The notes beneath the pieces were generated by a model. It saw only the letters and a list, made by a program, of their open reading frames with translations. It was not told the origin of the DNA and made no database searches. DNA of 62,552 nt. Origin: an uncultured Cellvibrio sp. Its GTDB lineage: Bacteria; Pseudomonadota; Gammaproteobacteria; Pseudomonadales; Cellvibrionaceae. This document shows positions 1 to 8,619 of the stretch, piece after piece (the stretch's first letter is position 1; the number at the start of each line of letters is the position of its first letter). The position numbers and the translations under genes are program-made. The stretch covers positions 1-62,552 of the forward strand of contig CAMLKG010000027.1 of NCBI GenBank assembly GCA_946480695.1. Reading direction: 5' to 3'.

Positions 1-17
1 TATCAGGAAATAACACC

Positions 18-1094
18 ATGACCAGTATCCAAGTCGATGACCTTAATGTGGTATCGCAAGAGCTGCTGATCTCGCCGGCAGCTCTTAAGCAAAAAATTCC
101 GTTAACCGAAAAAGCGCGGGAAGTGGTCACCCATGGCCGCGAGGTCGTGCGCAATATTCTGGATCGCAAGGATCACCGCATTTTTGTAGTGATTGGCCCC
201 TGCTCGATCCATGATGTTGCTGCCGCCAAAGACTATGCCCAACGGTTGAAAAAACTGGCAGAAGAAGTCAGCGATAGCATTTATGTAGTGATGCGTGTGT
301 ACTTTGAAAAGCCACGAACCACTGTGGGTTGGAAAGGTTTGATTAACGATCCCTACCTGGATGACTCCTTTAAAATTGAAGAAGGCCTGCATATCGGCCG
401 TCAATTATTGCTGGATATTGCGGAAATAGGCTTGCCCGCGGCTACCGAAGCGCTTGATCCCATTTCCCCCCAATATTTGCACGATTTAATTAGCTGGTCG
501 GCAATCGGCGCACGCACCACCGAGTCACAAACCCACCGCGAGATGGCCAGTGGACTATCCTCCGCCGTTGGTTTTAAAAATGGTACCGATGGTGGTTTGA
601 CCGTAGCGATCAATGCCCTGCAATCGGTATCCAAGCCCCATCGCTTCCTGGGAATCAATACCGAAGGCCAGGTGTCGATCATCCATACCCGCGGCAACGC
701 TTATGGCCACGTGGTGTTGCGCGGCGGCAACGGTAAGCCCAACTATGATTCGGTTAGTGTGGCAGTGTGCGAACAGGAATTAGCGAAAGCCAAAGTTGTA
801 CCGAACATTATGGTGGACTGCAGTCACGCCAACTCCAACAAAAACCATGAACTGCAAACCCTGGTGATGGAGAATGTTGCCAACCAAATTGTGGACGGCA
901 ATAAATCGATCATTGGGTTAATGGTGGAAAGTAACATAGGTGCAGGCAATCAAAGCATCCCGGCCAACCTTTGCGACTTAAAGTACGGTGTATCTGTCAC
1001 AGATGCATGTATAGATTGGGAAACCACAGAGAGGACTTTGCGAAATATGCGCGAAACTATTAAGGAAGCCCTGGTGGCTCGCGCAAAATCCTGA
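18..1094 (+). CDS. aroG: 3-deoxy-7-phosphoheptulonate synthase (class I DAHP synthase)
   Basis: Condenses phosphoenolpyruvate with erythrose 4-phosphate, the first step of the shikimate pathway, in the cytosol. The 358-residue product has the usual length of the AroF/AroG/AroH type. It carries GPCSIHD at 60-66, KPRTTVGWKG at 98-107, GARTTESQTHRE at 164-175 and DCSHANSNK at 267-275, the family blocks that supply substrate and metal ligands. The ATG at 18 follows an AGGAAA ribosome site. A hairpin terminator lies just after the stop, so the gene looks monocistronic; too little upstream sequence is present to see a promoter. The feedback type (Phe, Tyr or Trp sensitive) cannot be read from the sequence, so the symbol is provisional. 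Confidence 0.95.
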   Translation: MTSIQVDDLNVVSQELLISPAALKQKIPLTEKAREVVTHGREVVRNILDRKDHRIFVVIGPCSIHDVAAAKDYAQRLKKLAEEVSDSIYVVMRVYFEKPRTTVGWKGLINDPYLDDSFKIEEGLHIGRQLLLDIAEIGLPAATEALDPISPQYLHDLISWSAIGARTTESQTHREMASGLSSAVGFKNGTDGGLTVAINALQSVSKPHRFLGINTEGQVSIIHTRGNAYGHVVLRGGNGKPNYDSVSVAVCEQELAKAKVVPNIMVDCSHANSNKNHELQTLVMENVANQIVDGNKSIIGLMVESNIGAGNQSIPANLCDLKYGVSVTDACIDWETTERTLRNMRETIKEALVARAKS

Positions 1095-1128
1095 AGTACC
1101 TTTGTTTAGATCCATTGATCAAAGATGA

Positions 1129-1153
1129 AAGCGGCCAACCAGCCGCTTTTTTT
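1129..1153 (+). terminator. Rho-independent terminator after DAHP synthase
   Basis: Stem AAGCGGC / GCCGCTT with a 6-base loop, followed by a run of T. It lies 35 bases after the DAHP synthase stop. Confidence 0.85.
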
Positions 1154-1327
1154 ATTCCATTTGAGATATTTGTCGCCTAAAAAGTGTTAAGCTCATCGAC
1201 ACTTTCGGGGAGTTCGTTATGGTTTTTTACCCATCCGACTGTTAGATTTTCCTGCGTTAACTTTCGTAAATTCAGGACTGACAAATGGTGGGACGCAACG
1301 ATGGTAACAGCAACCCACGGAAGCCTC

Positions 1328-1726
1328 ATGTATAACCAAAGCAACCCAACGAAACAATCCCGATCCTCAAACCCTGACGAGCCCAATGTTGCCAGTGCTG
1401 TCGCACGCGGTGAGTTTGTACTAAGCCTGAGTACAATGCTGGGTTGTGATTATATTTTTGTGAACCACAAGGGTATGCATGAATTATTGCAACCAAGGCA
1501 AGCCGGCAAAACGATCCGTGAATTGCTGGATATGCTCGACACCTCTCCCCACCAGAGCATGATTATTGGTGCCGACGATACACGGGAAGGCCCATTGAGC
1601 TTTACCCGTTATGAATATGCCTGGGAAAACCGCCAGGTCACTAAAGTTTCCATTATGCCTGTCACCCATAGTGAGCAGATCGAGTTCATGCAAATGATGT
1701 TCGACTGTAGTACGACTTTTAGTTAA
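1328..1726 (+). CDS. hypothetical protein, about 132 aa
   Basis: I do not recognise a family. The frame stays open from a GTG at 1184, but the early part reads like non-coding sequence. ATG codons at 1301 (after GGTGGGA) and 1328 (after GGAAG) are both plausible starts, and I give the shorter. The product is soluble and acidic, with no signal peptide or membrane segment. Residues around CDYIFVNHKGM and SMIIGADDTREGPLSFTRYEYAWENR look like a compact alpha/beta domain. It sits alone between the DAHP synthase terminator and a periplasmic-binding gene. Coding potential is moderate and no function is assigned. Confidence 0.6.
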   Translation: MYNQSNPTKQSRSSNPDEPNVASAVARGEFVLSLSTMLGCDYIFVNHKGMHELLQPRQAGKTIRELLDMLDTSPHQSMIIGADDTREGPLSFTRYEYAWENRQVTKVSIMPVTHSEQIEFMQMMFDCSTTFS

Positions 1727-1849
1727 ATAACCTGGTTAATAGCAGAGCGGTAACCTGGGAATTTTTGTTTGTCATTGCTGAGCCGCTGGGTTTATAAGAT
1801 TTATGTGCTATTTTTAGCCTTATAACCTATAAAAGCAGTGAGCAGTATC

Positions 1850-2782
1850 ATGCCTTTTTTCCCCCAAACTTATTCTTTGAAGGTTTTCGTTTGCAGCACA
1901 TTAGTGTTAATGGCAACCATTCTGATGCCTGGTAGCAACGCTGCCGAAAGAAAAACAGTCATCACCAACATGAAATCCAATGTGCAAACTGATTACATGA
2001 ATGGTTTGCTCAAATTAGCGCTTGCCTATTCCAATAAGGAATATATCTACGAAACAACCTCCGAAGTCTATTCCCGCCCCCGTGTTGTAGAGTCCGTTAA
2101 GTCAGGGACCATTTCGGTAATGTGGGGAGGAACCTCGGAGGAGATGGAGCGCGATTTTATTCCTATCCGGATAGATGCTTATCGCGGCCTGATGAATCAC
2201 CGTTTATTCTTCATCCGCCACAACGACCAGGCACGATTCGATCAAATCCATACCTTGGAAGATTTAAAAAAAATAAAATTTGGCCAGGGTCGCACTTGGC
2301 AAGATGCCTCGATTTTGGAAAGTGCCGGCCTCCAGGTGGTTAAAGCTACCAAAAAGCCGAGTCTCTATTACATGCTGGATGGTGAACGTTTTGATGCATT
2401 TCCCCGCGGCGCCAACGAGGTATGGACAGAATTGTCGGCATTTCCCGACTTAAAACTGACGGTCGAAAAAAACCTGGTATTGATTTATCCATTGCCGACC
2501 TATTTTTTTGTTACACCCAAAGACCCGGTCCTCGCCAAAGATATTGAAAACGGCCTTGAGGCAGCCATTAAAGACGGAGCTTTTGACCGCTACTTCTACA
2601 ACAGCCCCGAAGTGAAAGAAGCATTGGAAAAAGCGGATCTTAAAAACCGGAGGGCTATACGCATTGGCAACCCTTATCTACCCAAGGCTACCCCGCTGGA
2701 CCGGAAAGAACTTTGGCTGGATTTGATGGGTGAAGCTCCGCAACCCATCAATAGTCAATCTACTATCACTGACAGGAATTAG
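1850..2782 (+). CDS. periplasmic substrate-binding-like protein (SBP family 3 fold)
   Basis: A secreted protein of about 310 residues. A signal peptide covers roughly residues 1-32, with a hydrophobic core VFVCSTLVLMATILM and a probable cut after SNAA. The rest resembles amino-acid-type periplasmic binding proteins: an early lobe with TTSEVYSRPRVVESVKSG, then LEDLKKIKFGQGRTWQDASILESAG, which is the usual hinge and second-lobe pattern. There is no permease or ATPase beside it, so it may be an orphan sensor or binding protein rather than part of an ABC importer. GTG at 1838 is an alternative start; neither has a clear ribosome site. The ligand is unknown. Confidence 0.75.
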   Translation: MPFFPQTYSLKVFVCSTLVLMATILMPGSNAAERKTVITNMKSNVQTDYMNGLLKLALAYSNKEYIYETTSEVYSRPRVVESVKSGTISVMWGGTSEEMERDFIPIRIDAYRGLMNHRLFFIRHNDQARFDQIHTLEDLKKIKFGQGRTWQDASILESAGLQVVKATKKPSLYYMLDGERFDAFPRGANEVWTELSAFPDLKLTVEKNLVLIYPLPTYFFVTPKDPVLAKDIENGLEAAIKDGAFDRYFYNSPEVKEALEKADLKNRRAIRIGNPYLPKATPLDRKELWLDLMGEAPQPINSQSTITDRN

Positions 2783-2933
2783 CGCAACTTTTCCATTAAA
2801 TATGAATCCTAACCAGGCACTGGCCGCTAAATGGCGATATGGCGCCTGCCTTTAACGATGAATTCCGCTATAGTAAGCGGCGTAATTCCGGTGGCTAGCT
2901 GGACTCACGCCCGACCTATCGAGAAACTCCCTT

Positions 2934-5045
2934 ATGCAAACTGTTGTTGTAAGACCGCTCAAACTGACTCTGTTTAGCCTTCTGCTCAGTCTGTCCCCGC
3001 TGAGCCTCGCCAACCAGATAGAGGCTTTAAAACCGACTGAAGAACAAAGCAAAGCCGCTGTTGAATTGGTGCAAAAATTAGACGGTGAGCACTACCGCGA
3101 TCAGGAATTTAATGATGCGCTCTCCTCGCGCTATTTTGACGAATATTTGAAGTCACTCGACAGCGCCCGTAATTTTTTCCTGCAAAGCGATATAACTGAA
3201 TTTGAAAAATTCCGGAAAAGCTTCGACGATGATTATAAGAAAGGGAGGCTCGACAACAGTTTTTTCATATATAACCGTTTTAACGAACGCATGATCCAAC
3301 GCCTGGAAAAAGTAGTTAAGGAATTGGAAGATCCCAAAACCCAATTCAATTTTGACGTTGAAGAATCCATCCAGTTGGATCGCGAAAAAGCGAACTGGCC
3401 AGCTAACCAAGCCGAGGCTGATAAGCTTTGGCATCAATACCTTAAATCCAATCTGCTCAACTCCATGCTTTCCGGAAAAAAACTCGATGAGAGCAAAACA
3501 ACGTTGCGTAAACGCTATGCCAACCAACTGCGCCGTTTGAAGCAGCAAACAGCGGAAGAAGCTTTCAGTGTGATGATGAATTCACTCACCACATTATACG
3601 ACCCGCACACTAATTACCTTTCGCCGGAGAATGCGGAGAATTTTGACATCAGCATGTCCCTGGAGCTGCAAGGTATAGGCGCGGTTTTACAAAGCGATGA
3701 GGACTACACCAAAGTCAGTAGCCTGGTCGCTGGTGGACCGGCACAAAAACAGGGCCAGCTAAAGCCTAACGACAAGATTATTTCCATTGCCCAAGGCAAC
3801 GATGGGGAGTTTGTCGATGTTGTGGGTTGGCGATTGGATGAGGTAGTAAAACTGATTCGCGGTCCCAAAGGGACAGTGGTTCGCCTGGAAGTGATTCCTG
3901 CCGACCCCACAGCGACCGCCAATAAAGTCATCGCCATCAAACGCGAAACGGTGAAACTGGAAGACCAGGCGGCCAAAAAAGCCATATTCGACGTTAAGGA
4001 TGGTGAAGAAACCTTTAAATTAGGGGTAATTGATATCCCGACTTTCTATATGAATTTCGAGGCTTATCAAAAAGGCGACCCTAATTATAAAAGCACTACC
4101 CGCGATGTTTATAACCTATTGAATGAACTGAACAAGCAAAAGGTGGATGGCATTATTATCGATTTACGCGATAACGGCGGCGGCTCCTTGCCGGAGGCAG
4201 CCATGCTTACCGATTTGTTTGTAGATCCGGGGCCCGTTGTACAGATCCGCCAAAGTGACGATACCATTTCGCGCAATTACCGCGCTTACCAGCCAGCCGT
4301 GTATCGCGCGCCCGTCGCAGTATTGATTAATCGCCTCAGCGCTTCGGCCTCGGAAATTTTTGCCGGTGCAATCCAGGATTACGGGCGCGGCATCGTTATT
4401 GGTTCCACTACGTTTGGAAAAGGCTCGGTGCAAAATCTCGTCGATTTAAAACATGGGCGCTTAAAAATTACGGAAGCCAAGTTCTACCGTATCTCGGGCG
4501 ATAGCACCCAACACCGCGGCGTTATTCCCGACGTGGAATTACCGAGCCTGCTGGATGCCAATGAGATAGGTGAAAGCAGCTACGACAATGCACTTCCGTG
4601 GGATCGTATCCATCCTGCCCCGCATCAAAAATATTACAGCATCGGCAAATACTTACCGAAAATCGAAACCGAGCACCAGGAACGTATGGCAAAGGATCCC
4701 GAGTTTATTTTCCTGAACAAACAAAGCGAAATGTTTAAGGAAGCCGCTGAAAAAAAAGAAGTTTCATTGCGCTTGGTAACACGCCAGGAAGAACAGAAAA
4801 AGATGGAAAAACGCGCATTGGATAATGAAAACCAACGTCGGATTGCCAAAGGTGAAAAACCTTACGCGGATTATGCTGCATTAAAAGCAGCAAACGGTGG
4901 TGATGAAGACGAAGACGCACCACCTAAAGAAACGGATAAAGAAATCAACCCTGCTGACGACCCTTATTTAATGGAAGCCGGTCATATTTTGGCGGATTTT
5001 ATCGAGCAAATTCAGCAAACCAATTCCAAAGTCGCTAAACAATAG
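2934..5045 (+). CDS. prc: tail-specific carboxy-terminal protease Prc (Tsp), peptidase S41A
   Basis: Periplasmic serine protease that trims or degrades proteins from their C-terminus and controls cell wall hydrolases in related bacteria. It has 703 residues, close to E. coli Prc (682). A signal peptide lies at 1-26 (ending LSLA). An N-terminal helical domain is followed by a PDZ domain near 245-330 (IGAVLQSDEDYTKVSSLVAGG region). The catalytic S41 domain has the Ser/Lys pair S471 (in SASASEIF) and K496 (in FGKGSVQ), with D482 in QDYGR. The C-terminal 120 residues are charged and helical. The ATG at 2934 follows GAGAAACTCCCTT. A terminator follows, so it appears monocistronic. Confidence 0.96.
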   Translation: MQTVVVRPLKLTLFSLLLSLSPLSLANQIEALKPTEEQSKAAVELVQKLDGEHYRDQEFNDALSSRYFDEYLKSLDSARNFFLQSDITEFEKFRKSFDDDYKKGRLDNSFFIYNRFNERMIQRLEKVVKELEDPKTQFNFDVEESIQLDREKANWPANQAEADKLWHQYLKSNLLNSMLSGKKLDESKTTLRKRYANQLRRLKQQTAEEAFSVMMNSLTTLYDPHTNYLSPENAENFDISMSLELQGIGAVLQSDEDYTKVSSLVAGGPAQKQGQLKPNDKIISIAQGNDGEFVDVVGWRLDEVVKLIRGPKGTVVRLEVIPADPTATANKVIAIKRETVKLEDQAAKKAIFDVKDGEETFKLGVIDIPTFYMNFEAYQKGDPNYKSTTRDVYNLLNELNKQKVDGIIIDLRDNGGGSLPEAAMLTDLFVDPGPVVQIRQSDDTISRNYRAYQPAVYRAPVAVLINRLSASASEIFAGAIQDYGRGIVIGSTTFGKGSVQNLVDLKHGRLKITEAKFYRISGDSTQHRGVIPDVELPSLLDANEIGESSYDNALPWDRIHPAPHQKYYSIGKYLPKIETEHQERMAKDPEFIFLNKQSEMFKEAAEKKEVSLRLVTRQEEQKKMEKRALDNENQRRIAKGEKPYADYAALKAANGGDEDEDAPPKETDKEINPADDPYLMEAGHILADFIEQIQQTNSKVAKQ

Positions 5046-5070
5046 TTTCACTGCAACATTTAACGCCCGA

Positions 5071-5101
5071 CACCTGACCAGTAATGTTCAGGTGTTTTTT
5101 T
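5071..5101 (+). terminator. Rho-independent terminator after prc
   Basis: Stem CACCTGA / TCAGGTG with a 10-base loop, then seven T. It separates prc from xthA. Confidence 0.88.
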
Positions 5102-5117
5102 ACCTATAGAGTTATCC

Positions 5118-5930
5118 ATGAAAGCCATTTCTTTTAACGTAAACAGTATCCGCACTCGCTTGCATCAACTCGAAGCGGTTGTCCTTAAACACAATCCGGA
5201 TTTCATTGGCCTGCAAGAAACCAAAGTAAATGATCCGGATTTTCCGTTGGCTGCCATCAAATCCCTCGGTTATGAAGTGGAATATTTTGGCCAGAAAACC
5301 CATTACGGGGTAGCGATTTTATCCCGTTACCCATTCAAAAAAGTGATTAAAGGCTTCCCTGAGGATATTGATGGCTCACAACGCCGTTTTATTGGTGGTG
5401 TTTTCGACACCCCCATTGGTGAACTCACGTTGCTAAACGGTTATTTTCCCCAAGGGGAAAGCCGTACCCATGCGGTTAAATTTCCTGCCAAGCAAAAATT
5501 TTATGCAGACCTGCTCACTTATTTAAAAGCGGCGGAATCTGCGGATAAGCAAGTGTTATTAATGGGGGATATGAATATTTCCCACCAGGATATCGATATC
5601 GGAATTGGTGAAGACAATCGCAAACGCTGGTTGCGCACGGGTAAATGCAGTTTCCTGCCAGAGGAACGGGAATGGTTGAATGAATTGTTAGCCTGGGGAT
5701 TTAAAGACAGCTTCCGTGAAAAAAATCCGGAGGCATGTGACTTGTTCAGTTGGTTTGACTACCGCAGCGGCGGGTTTGAAGACAACCCGAAACGCGGCCT
5801 GCGTATCGATTTGATTTTAATGACCCAGGCGTTATTGGATAAATGTATCGATACAGGCATTGATTACGATATTCGCGGAATGGATAAGCCCTCTGACCAT
5901 TGCCCTATCTGGGCTGCTTTCAGCTATTAA
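5118..5930 (+). CDS. xthA: exodeoxyribonuclease III / AP endonuclease
   Basis: Cytosolic base-excision repair enzyme that cleaves 5' to abasic sites and removes 3' blocking groups or nucleotides from duplex DNA. The 270-residue protein has the complete endonuclease/exonuclease/phosphatase fold: LQETK near 32 (metal-binding Glu), [10 protein letters not shown] near 107, LMGDMNI near 149 (Asp and Asn of the active site) and the C-terminal SDHCPIWA (catalytic Asp-His). Length matches E. coli XthA (268). ATG at 5118 lies 16 bases after the prc terminator, so it probably has its own promoter or relies on readthrough. A shared bidirectional terminator separates it from the convergent LysR gene. Confidence 0.96.
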   Translation: MKAISFNVNSIRTRLHQLEAVVLKHNPDFIGLQETKVNDPDFPLAAIKSLGYEVEYFGQKTHYGVAILSRYPFKKVIKGFPEDIDGSQRRFIGGVFDTPIGELTLLNGYFPQGESRTHAVKFPAKQKFYADLLTYLKAAESADKQVLLMGDMNISHQDIDIGIGEDNRKRWLRTGKCSFLPEEREWLNELLAWGFKDSFREKNPEACDLFSWFDYRSGGFEDNPKRGLRIDLILMTQALLDKCIDTGIDYDIRGMDKPSDHCPIWAAFSY

Positions 5931-5957
5931 AAAATCGGCCTCGGCCGATTTTTTTTC
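5931..5957. terminator. Bidirectional terminator between xthA and LysR gene
   Basis: Stem ATCGGCC / GGCCGAT with a 2-base centre, flanked by A-run on the left and T-run on the right, so it can end transcripts from both convergent genes. It overlaps the last bases of xthA. Confidence 0.85.
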
Positions 5958-5959
5958 GA

Positions 5960-6898
5960 TTAAATTTTATAGCCGCACATCTTGGGCAGGTTTTCCTTTA
6001 ACACGTCGGCTAATTTGCGCGTGGCAGGTCCTGCAAATTCATTATCCGCAAAAGTAAGGTATGTTGGGACCTCCCGTACTGCGCCAACTTCAACCGGTAA
6101 ATATTTCAACCGCCCCGCCTCCACATCCTCGTGCGTATAAGCATCCGGTAACCAGGCATAACCAAGCCCCATACGGATCGCATCCAGGGAGGTTTTGATG
6201 TGGCTCACAGTCCAGCGCTGGTCGGCTTCTTGCCAACCTTCGGTGCGACGGCGATATTGCCCGGAGTCGCGGACAATAATCTGGCGATGTTGGCGCATGT
6301 CCTCATAATTGATTGGACGCCCCAGTTTTTGCAGAGGATGGTCCGGACTGGAAACACCATGCATTGTCACGGTTACCAGTTTTTCGCCCATAAAGCCGGT
6401 AGGCACACGTCCTCCGATTGCCAGGTCTACCTGGCGCTGCAAGAGGGCATCTTCCGTACCACTGAGTACCGACTCAAAAATTTCTACCCGCGTATCCGGA
6501 AAGTCCTTCGAAAAAATCTCCAGGCATTGGAGCACGCGAATAGGTGGAATAATCAGGTCCGCCGCAACCTTCACCAACGGTTCCACCTTAATTGACAGGC
6601 AACCCGCTGATTTTTCCAACCTTTCTGCTTGTTCCAATAATTGCCGGGCGCGACGATACAGCAATTCACCCGCCGGTGACGCCACCGCCCTGCGCCCTTG
6701 CAGTTGGAATACTTTAACACCCAGGGCTGATTCCAATTGCGCAATGGAATAAGAGACCGCTGATTGGCTTTTATTGAGCAGTTCAGCTGCTTTGGCATAA
6801 CCACCCGCATCGATTACCGCCAGGAGCGCGCGCCACTGTTCCAATGTCACTTTATTTTCACCGATGGGGCTAGCCGCCATTGATATTGAATCAGCCAT
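5960..6898 (-). CDS. LysR-family transcriptional regulator
   Basis: A 312-residue regulator. An N-terminal winged helix-turn-helix spans about residues 18-78 (LEQWRALLAVIDAGGYAKAAELLNKSQ is the start of the DNA-binding domain), and a LysR substrate-binding domain fills residues 100-305. It is divergent from azoR and the pirin gene with a 134-base gap, the classic arrangement for a LysR protein controlling its neighbour. The azoreductase/pirin context suggests a response to quinones, electrophiles or redox stress, but the inducer is not visible in the sequence. The ATG at 6898 gives the normal family length. Confidence 0.92.
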   Translation of the reverse strand: MADSISMAASPIGENKVTLEQWRALLAVIDAGGYAKAAELLNKSQSAVSYSIAQLESALGVKVFQLQGRRAVASPAGELLYRRARQLLEQAERLEKSAGCLSIKVEPLVKVAADLIIPPIRVLQCLEIFSKDFPDTRVEIFESVLSGTEDALLQRQVDLAIGGRVPTGFMGEKLVTVTMHGVSSPDHPLQKLGRPINYEDMRQHRQIIVRDSGQYRRRTEGWQEADQRWTVSHIKTSLDAIRMGLGYAWLPDAYTHEDVEAGRLKYLPVEVGAVREVPTYLTFADNEFAGPATRKLADVLKENLPKMCGYKI

Positions 6899-6948
6899 AA
6901 AACCAGCCTCGTTACTACATTAATTAAATAATTCGATCATACACCGCT

Positions 6949-6962
6949 AAATATCCGTATTT
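6949..6962. promoter_or_regulatory. Inverted repeat AAATA-N4-TATTT, possible LysR operator
   Basis: Perfect 5-base dyad in the 134-base gap between the divergent LysR gene and azoR. Position and AT-rich dyad fit a LysR box, but no experimental consensus for this regulator is known to me. Confidence 0.4.
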
Positions 6963-7032
6963 ATCATTCATTCGTCAAATCATTTAATGGACGCATGGCA
7001 ATTACGCCACCTAAACAAAAGAGGATTTGACC

Positions 7033-7632
7033 ATGGCTAAGCTCTTACAAATTAACAGCAGCCTGTTCGGCGACAACGGTAATTCCACCACACTGGCAAA
7101 TGAATTTGTACAGCGCTGGAGAGCCGTCAACCCCACCGGCGAAGTAGTCGTGCGAGATTTTGCCAAAGAAGAAGTACCCCATCTGGATGCCGCCCGCATA
7201 CAAGCGCTGTTTGCCCCCCTCGAAAGCCGCACCGCAGAACAGCAAGCAGTAGTTGATTATTCGGACCGGATAATCGCCGAAATACAAGCGGCCGACATCA
7301 TTGTGGTTGGCGTCCCCCTTTATAACTTCGGAGTGCCTTCCACACTCAAGGCTTACTTCGATCATATCGCCCGCGCCGGCGTTACCTTCAAATACACCGA
7401 AACCGGCCCGGTGGGGTTATTAAATGACAAACCGGTGTACGTGATCGCCACACGCGGCGGCGTACACAAAGGCCAACCCAGCGATACCCAAAGCCAGTTC
7501 CTGAAAAACTTTCTCGGTTTCGTGGGTCTAAAAGATGTTCACTTCATTTATGCGGAAGGGTTGAACATGGGCCAGAAAGACCAGGCTTTTGCAGCGGCAA
7601 AAACTGAAATTGAACAAGAAATTGCGGCCTAA
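7033..7632 (+). CDS. azoR: FMN-dependent NADH-azoreductase
   Basis: Flavodoxin-like quinone/azo reductase: a cytosolic FMN enzyme using NADH for two-electron reduction of quinones and azo compounds. The 199-residue length fits E. coli AzoR (201). Visible family features are the N-terminal phosphate-binding segment KLLQINSSLFGDNGNST, VGVPLYNFGVPSTLKAYFDHIARAG split around residue 95-120 (FMN site), and TRGG near 144. The frame opens at a TTG at 7027, but ATG 7033 has GAGG seven to ten bases upstream and matches the family N-terminus. It is the first gene of a two-gene unit with the pirin gene (37-base gap), probably controlled by the divergent LysR protein. Confidence 0.93.
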   Translation: MAKLLQINSSLFGDNGNSTTLANEFVQRWRAVNPTGEVVVRDFAKEEVPHLDAARIQALFAPLESRTAEQQAVVDYSDRIIAEIQAADIIVVGVPLYNFGVPSTLKAYFDHIARAGVTFKYTETGPVGLLNDKPVYVIATRGGVHKGQPSDTQSQFLKNFLGFVGLKDVHFIYAEGLNMGQKDQAFAAAKTEIEQEIAA

Positions 7633-7669
7633 CCCGGCCGCACTGTTCGGAACTGATGAGGAGGAAATT

Positions 7670-8521
7670 ATGCAACGCCAGTTACAGCAAATCGTACAAG
7701 GGCGCGAGACCAGCGATGGTGCCGGGGTTCGCATTAAACGTACCTTAGGTCAGAATCCTTTCTCACGCTTTGATCCGTTTTTAATGCTCGATGAATTTGG
7801 CAGCAGCAGCGCCAATGATTACATTGCCGGCTTTCCCGCTCACCCCCATCGCGGGTTTGAGACGGTTACCTACATGTTGCAAGGTCACATGCTCCACGAG
7901 GACCACCTGGGCAACAAGGGGAATTTACGCGATGGTGATGTGCAATGGATGACTGCGGGCCGTGGCATTATCCATTCGGAAATGCCGCAGCAGGAACACG
8001 GATTAATGCGTGGTTTTCAATTGTGGTTGAATTTGCCATCCGCAGAAAAAATGAAACCCGCGCACTACCGCGATATTTCGGCAGCGGAAATTCCGGTTGC
8101 AGATTTACCGAATGGCGGCAGCATTAAAGTCATCGCAAATACCGCGGTAATCGGCGATAAAATTGTTAGCGGCCCCATCCAGGGGTTGACTACTGAGGCA
8201 ATTTACTGGGATATCCATTTACCGGCAAATGCCACCTTCAACCACGCCATACCCGAAGGGCATAACACTTTCCTCTATGCGTATGAAGGCGATATCACCA
8301 TAGGTGAAGACCATCGCAAGCTTCAAAAAGGCAATGCGGGATTGCTGAGTAAAGGCAATGAATTGACCGTGCAAGCACTGGAAGCTGAAGCTCGCTTTTT
8401 GGTAATTTCAGGAAAACCCATCAAGGAGCCCGTTGTGCAGTATGGCCCCTTTGTCATGAACACTACCGAAGAAATTGAACAGGCAATCCAGGATTATCGT
8501 GACGGTACGCTGGCAGGATAA
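7670..8521 (+). CDS. pirin family protein
   Basis: Bicupin iron protein of 283 residues. Members act as quercetin 2,3-dioxygenases or as redox-dependent regulators. The N-terminal cupin has the metal site HPHRGFETVTY near residues 57-67 plus HSEMPQQEHG near 103, and the C-terminal cupin is present. The open frame extends upstream to 7589 inside azoR, but the ATG at 7670 is preceded by a strong GAGGAGG site and starts the conserved domain. Only 37 bases separate it from azoR, so co-transcription is likely. A terminator follows. The pairing of azoreductase and pirin suggests a quinone or flavonoid detoxification unit. Confidence 0.92.
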   Translation: MQRQLQQIVQGRETSDGAGVRIKRTLGQNPFSRFDPFLMLDEFGSSSANDYIAGFPAHPHRGFETVTYMLQGHMLHEDHLGNKGNLRDGDVQWMTAGRGIIHSEMPQQEHGLMRGFQLWLNLPSAEKMKPAHYRDISAAEIPVADLPNGGSIKVIANTAVIGDKIVSGPIQGLTTEAIYWDIHLPANATFNHAIPEGHNTFLYAYEGDITIGEDHRKLQKGNAGLLSKGNELTVQALEAEARFLVISGKPIKEPVVQYGPFVMNTTEEIEQAIQDYRDGTLAG

Positions 8522-8538
8522 ATTGATTCAGGAGCAAC

Positions 8539-8569
8539 GAAGGGTGTTATTGTTACGCCCTTCTTTATT
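8539..8569 (+). terminator. Terminator after pirin gene
   Basis: Stem GAAGGGTGT / ACGCCCTTC (one G-T pair) with a T-rich tail, 18 bases after the pirin stop. Confidence 0.7.
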
Positions 8570-8619
8570 GGGTTACACCTCGATTAGATAAAGTAATTTT
8601 TTTATCTGGAAAATTTCCG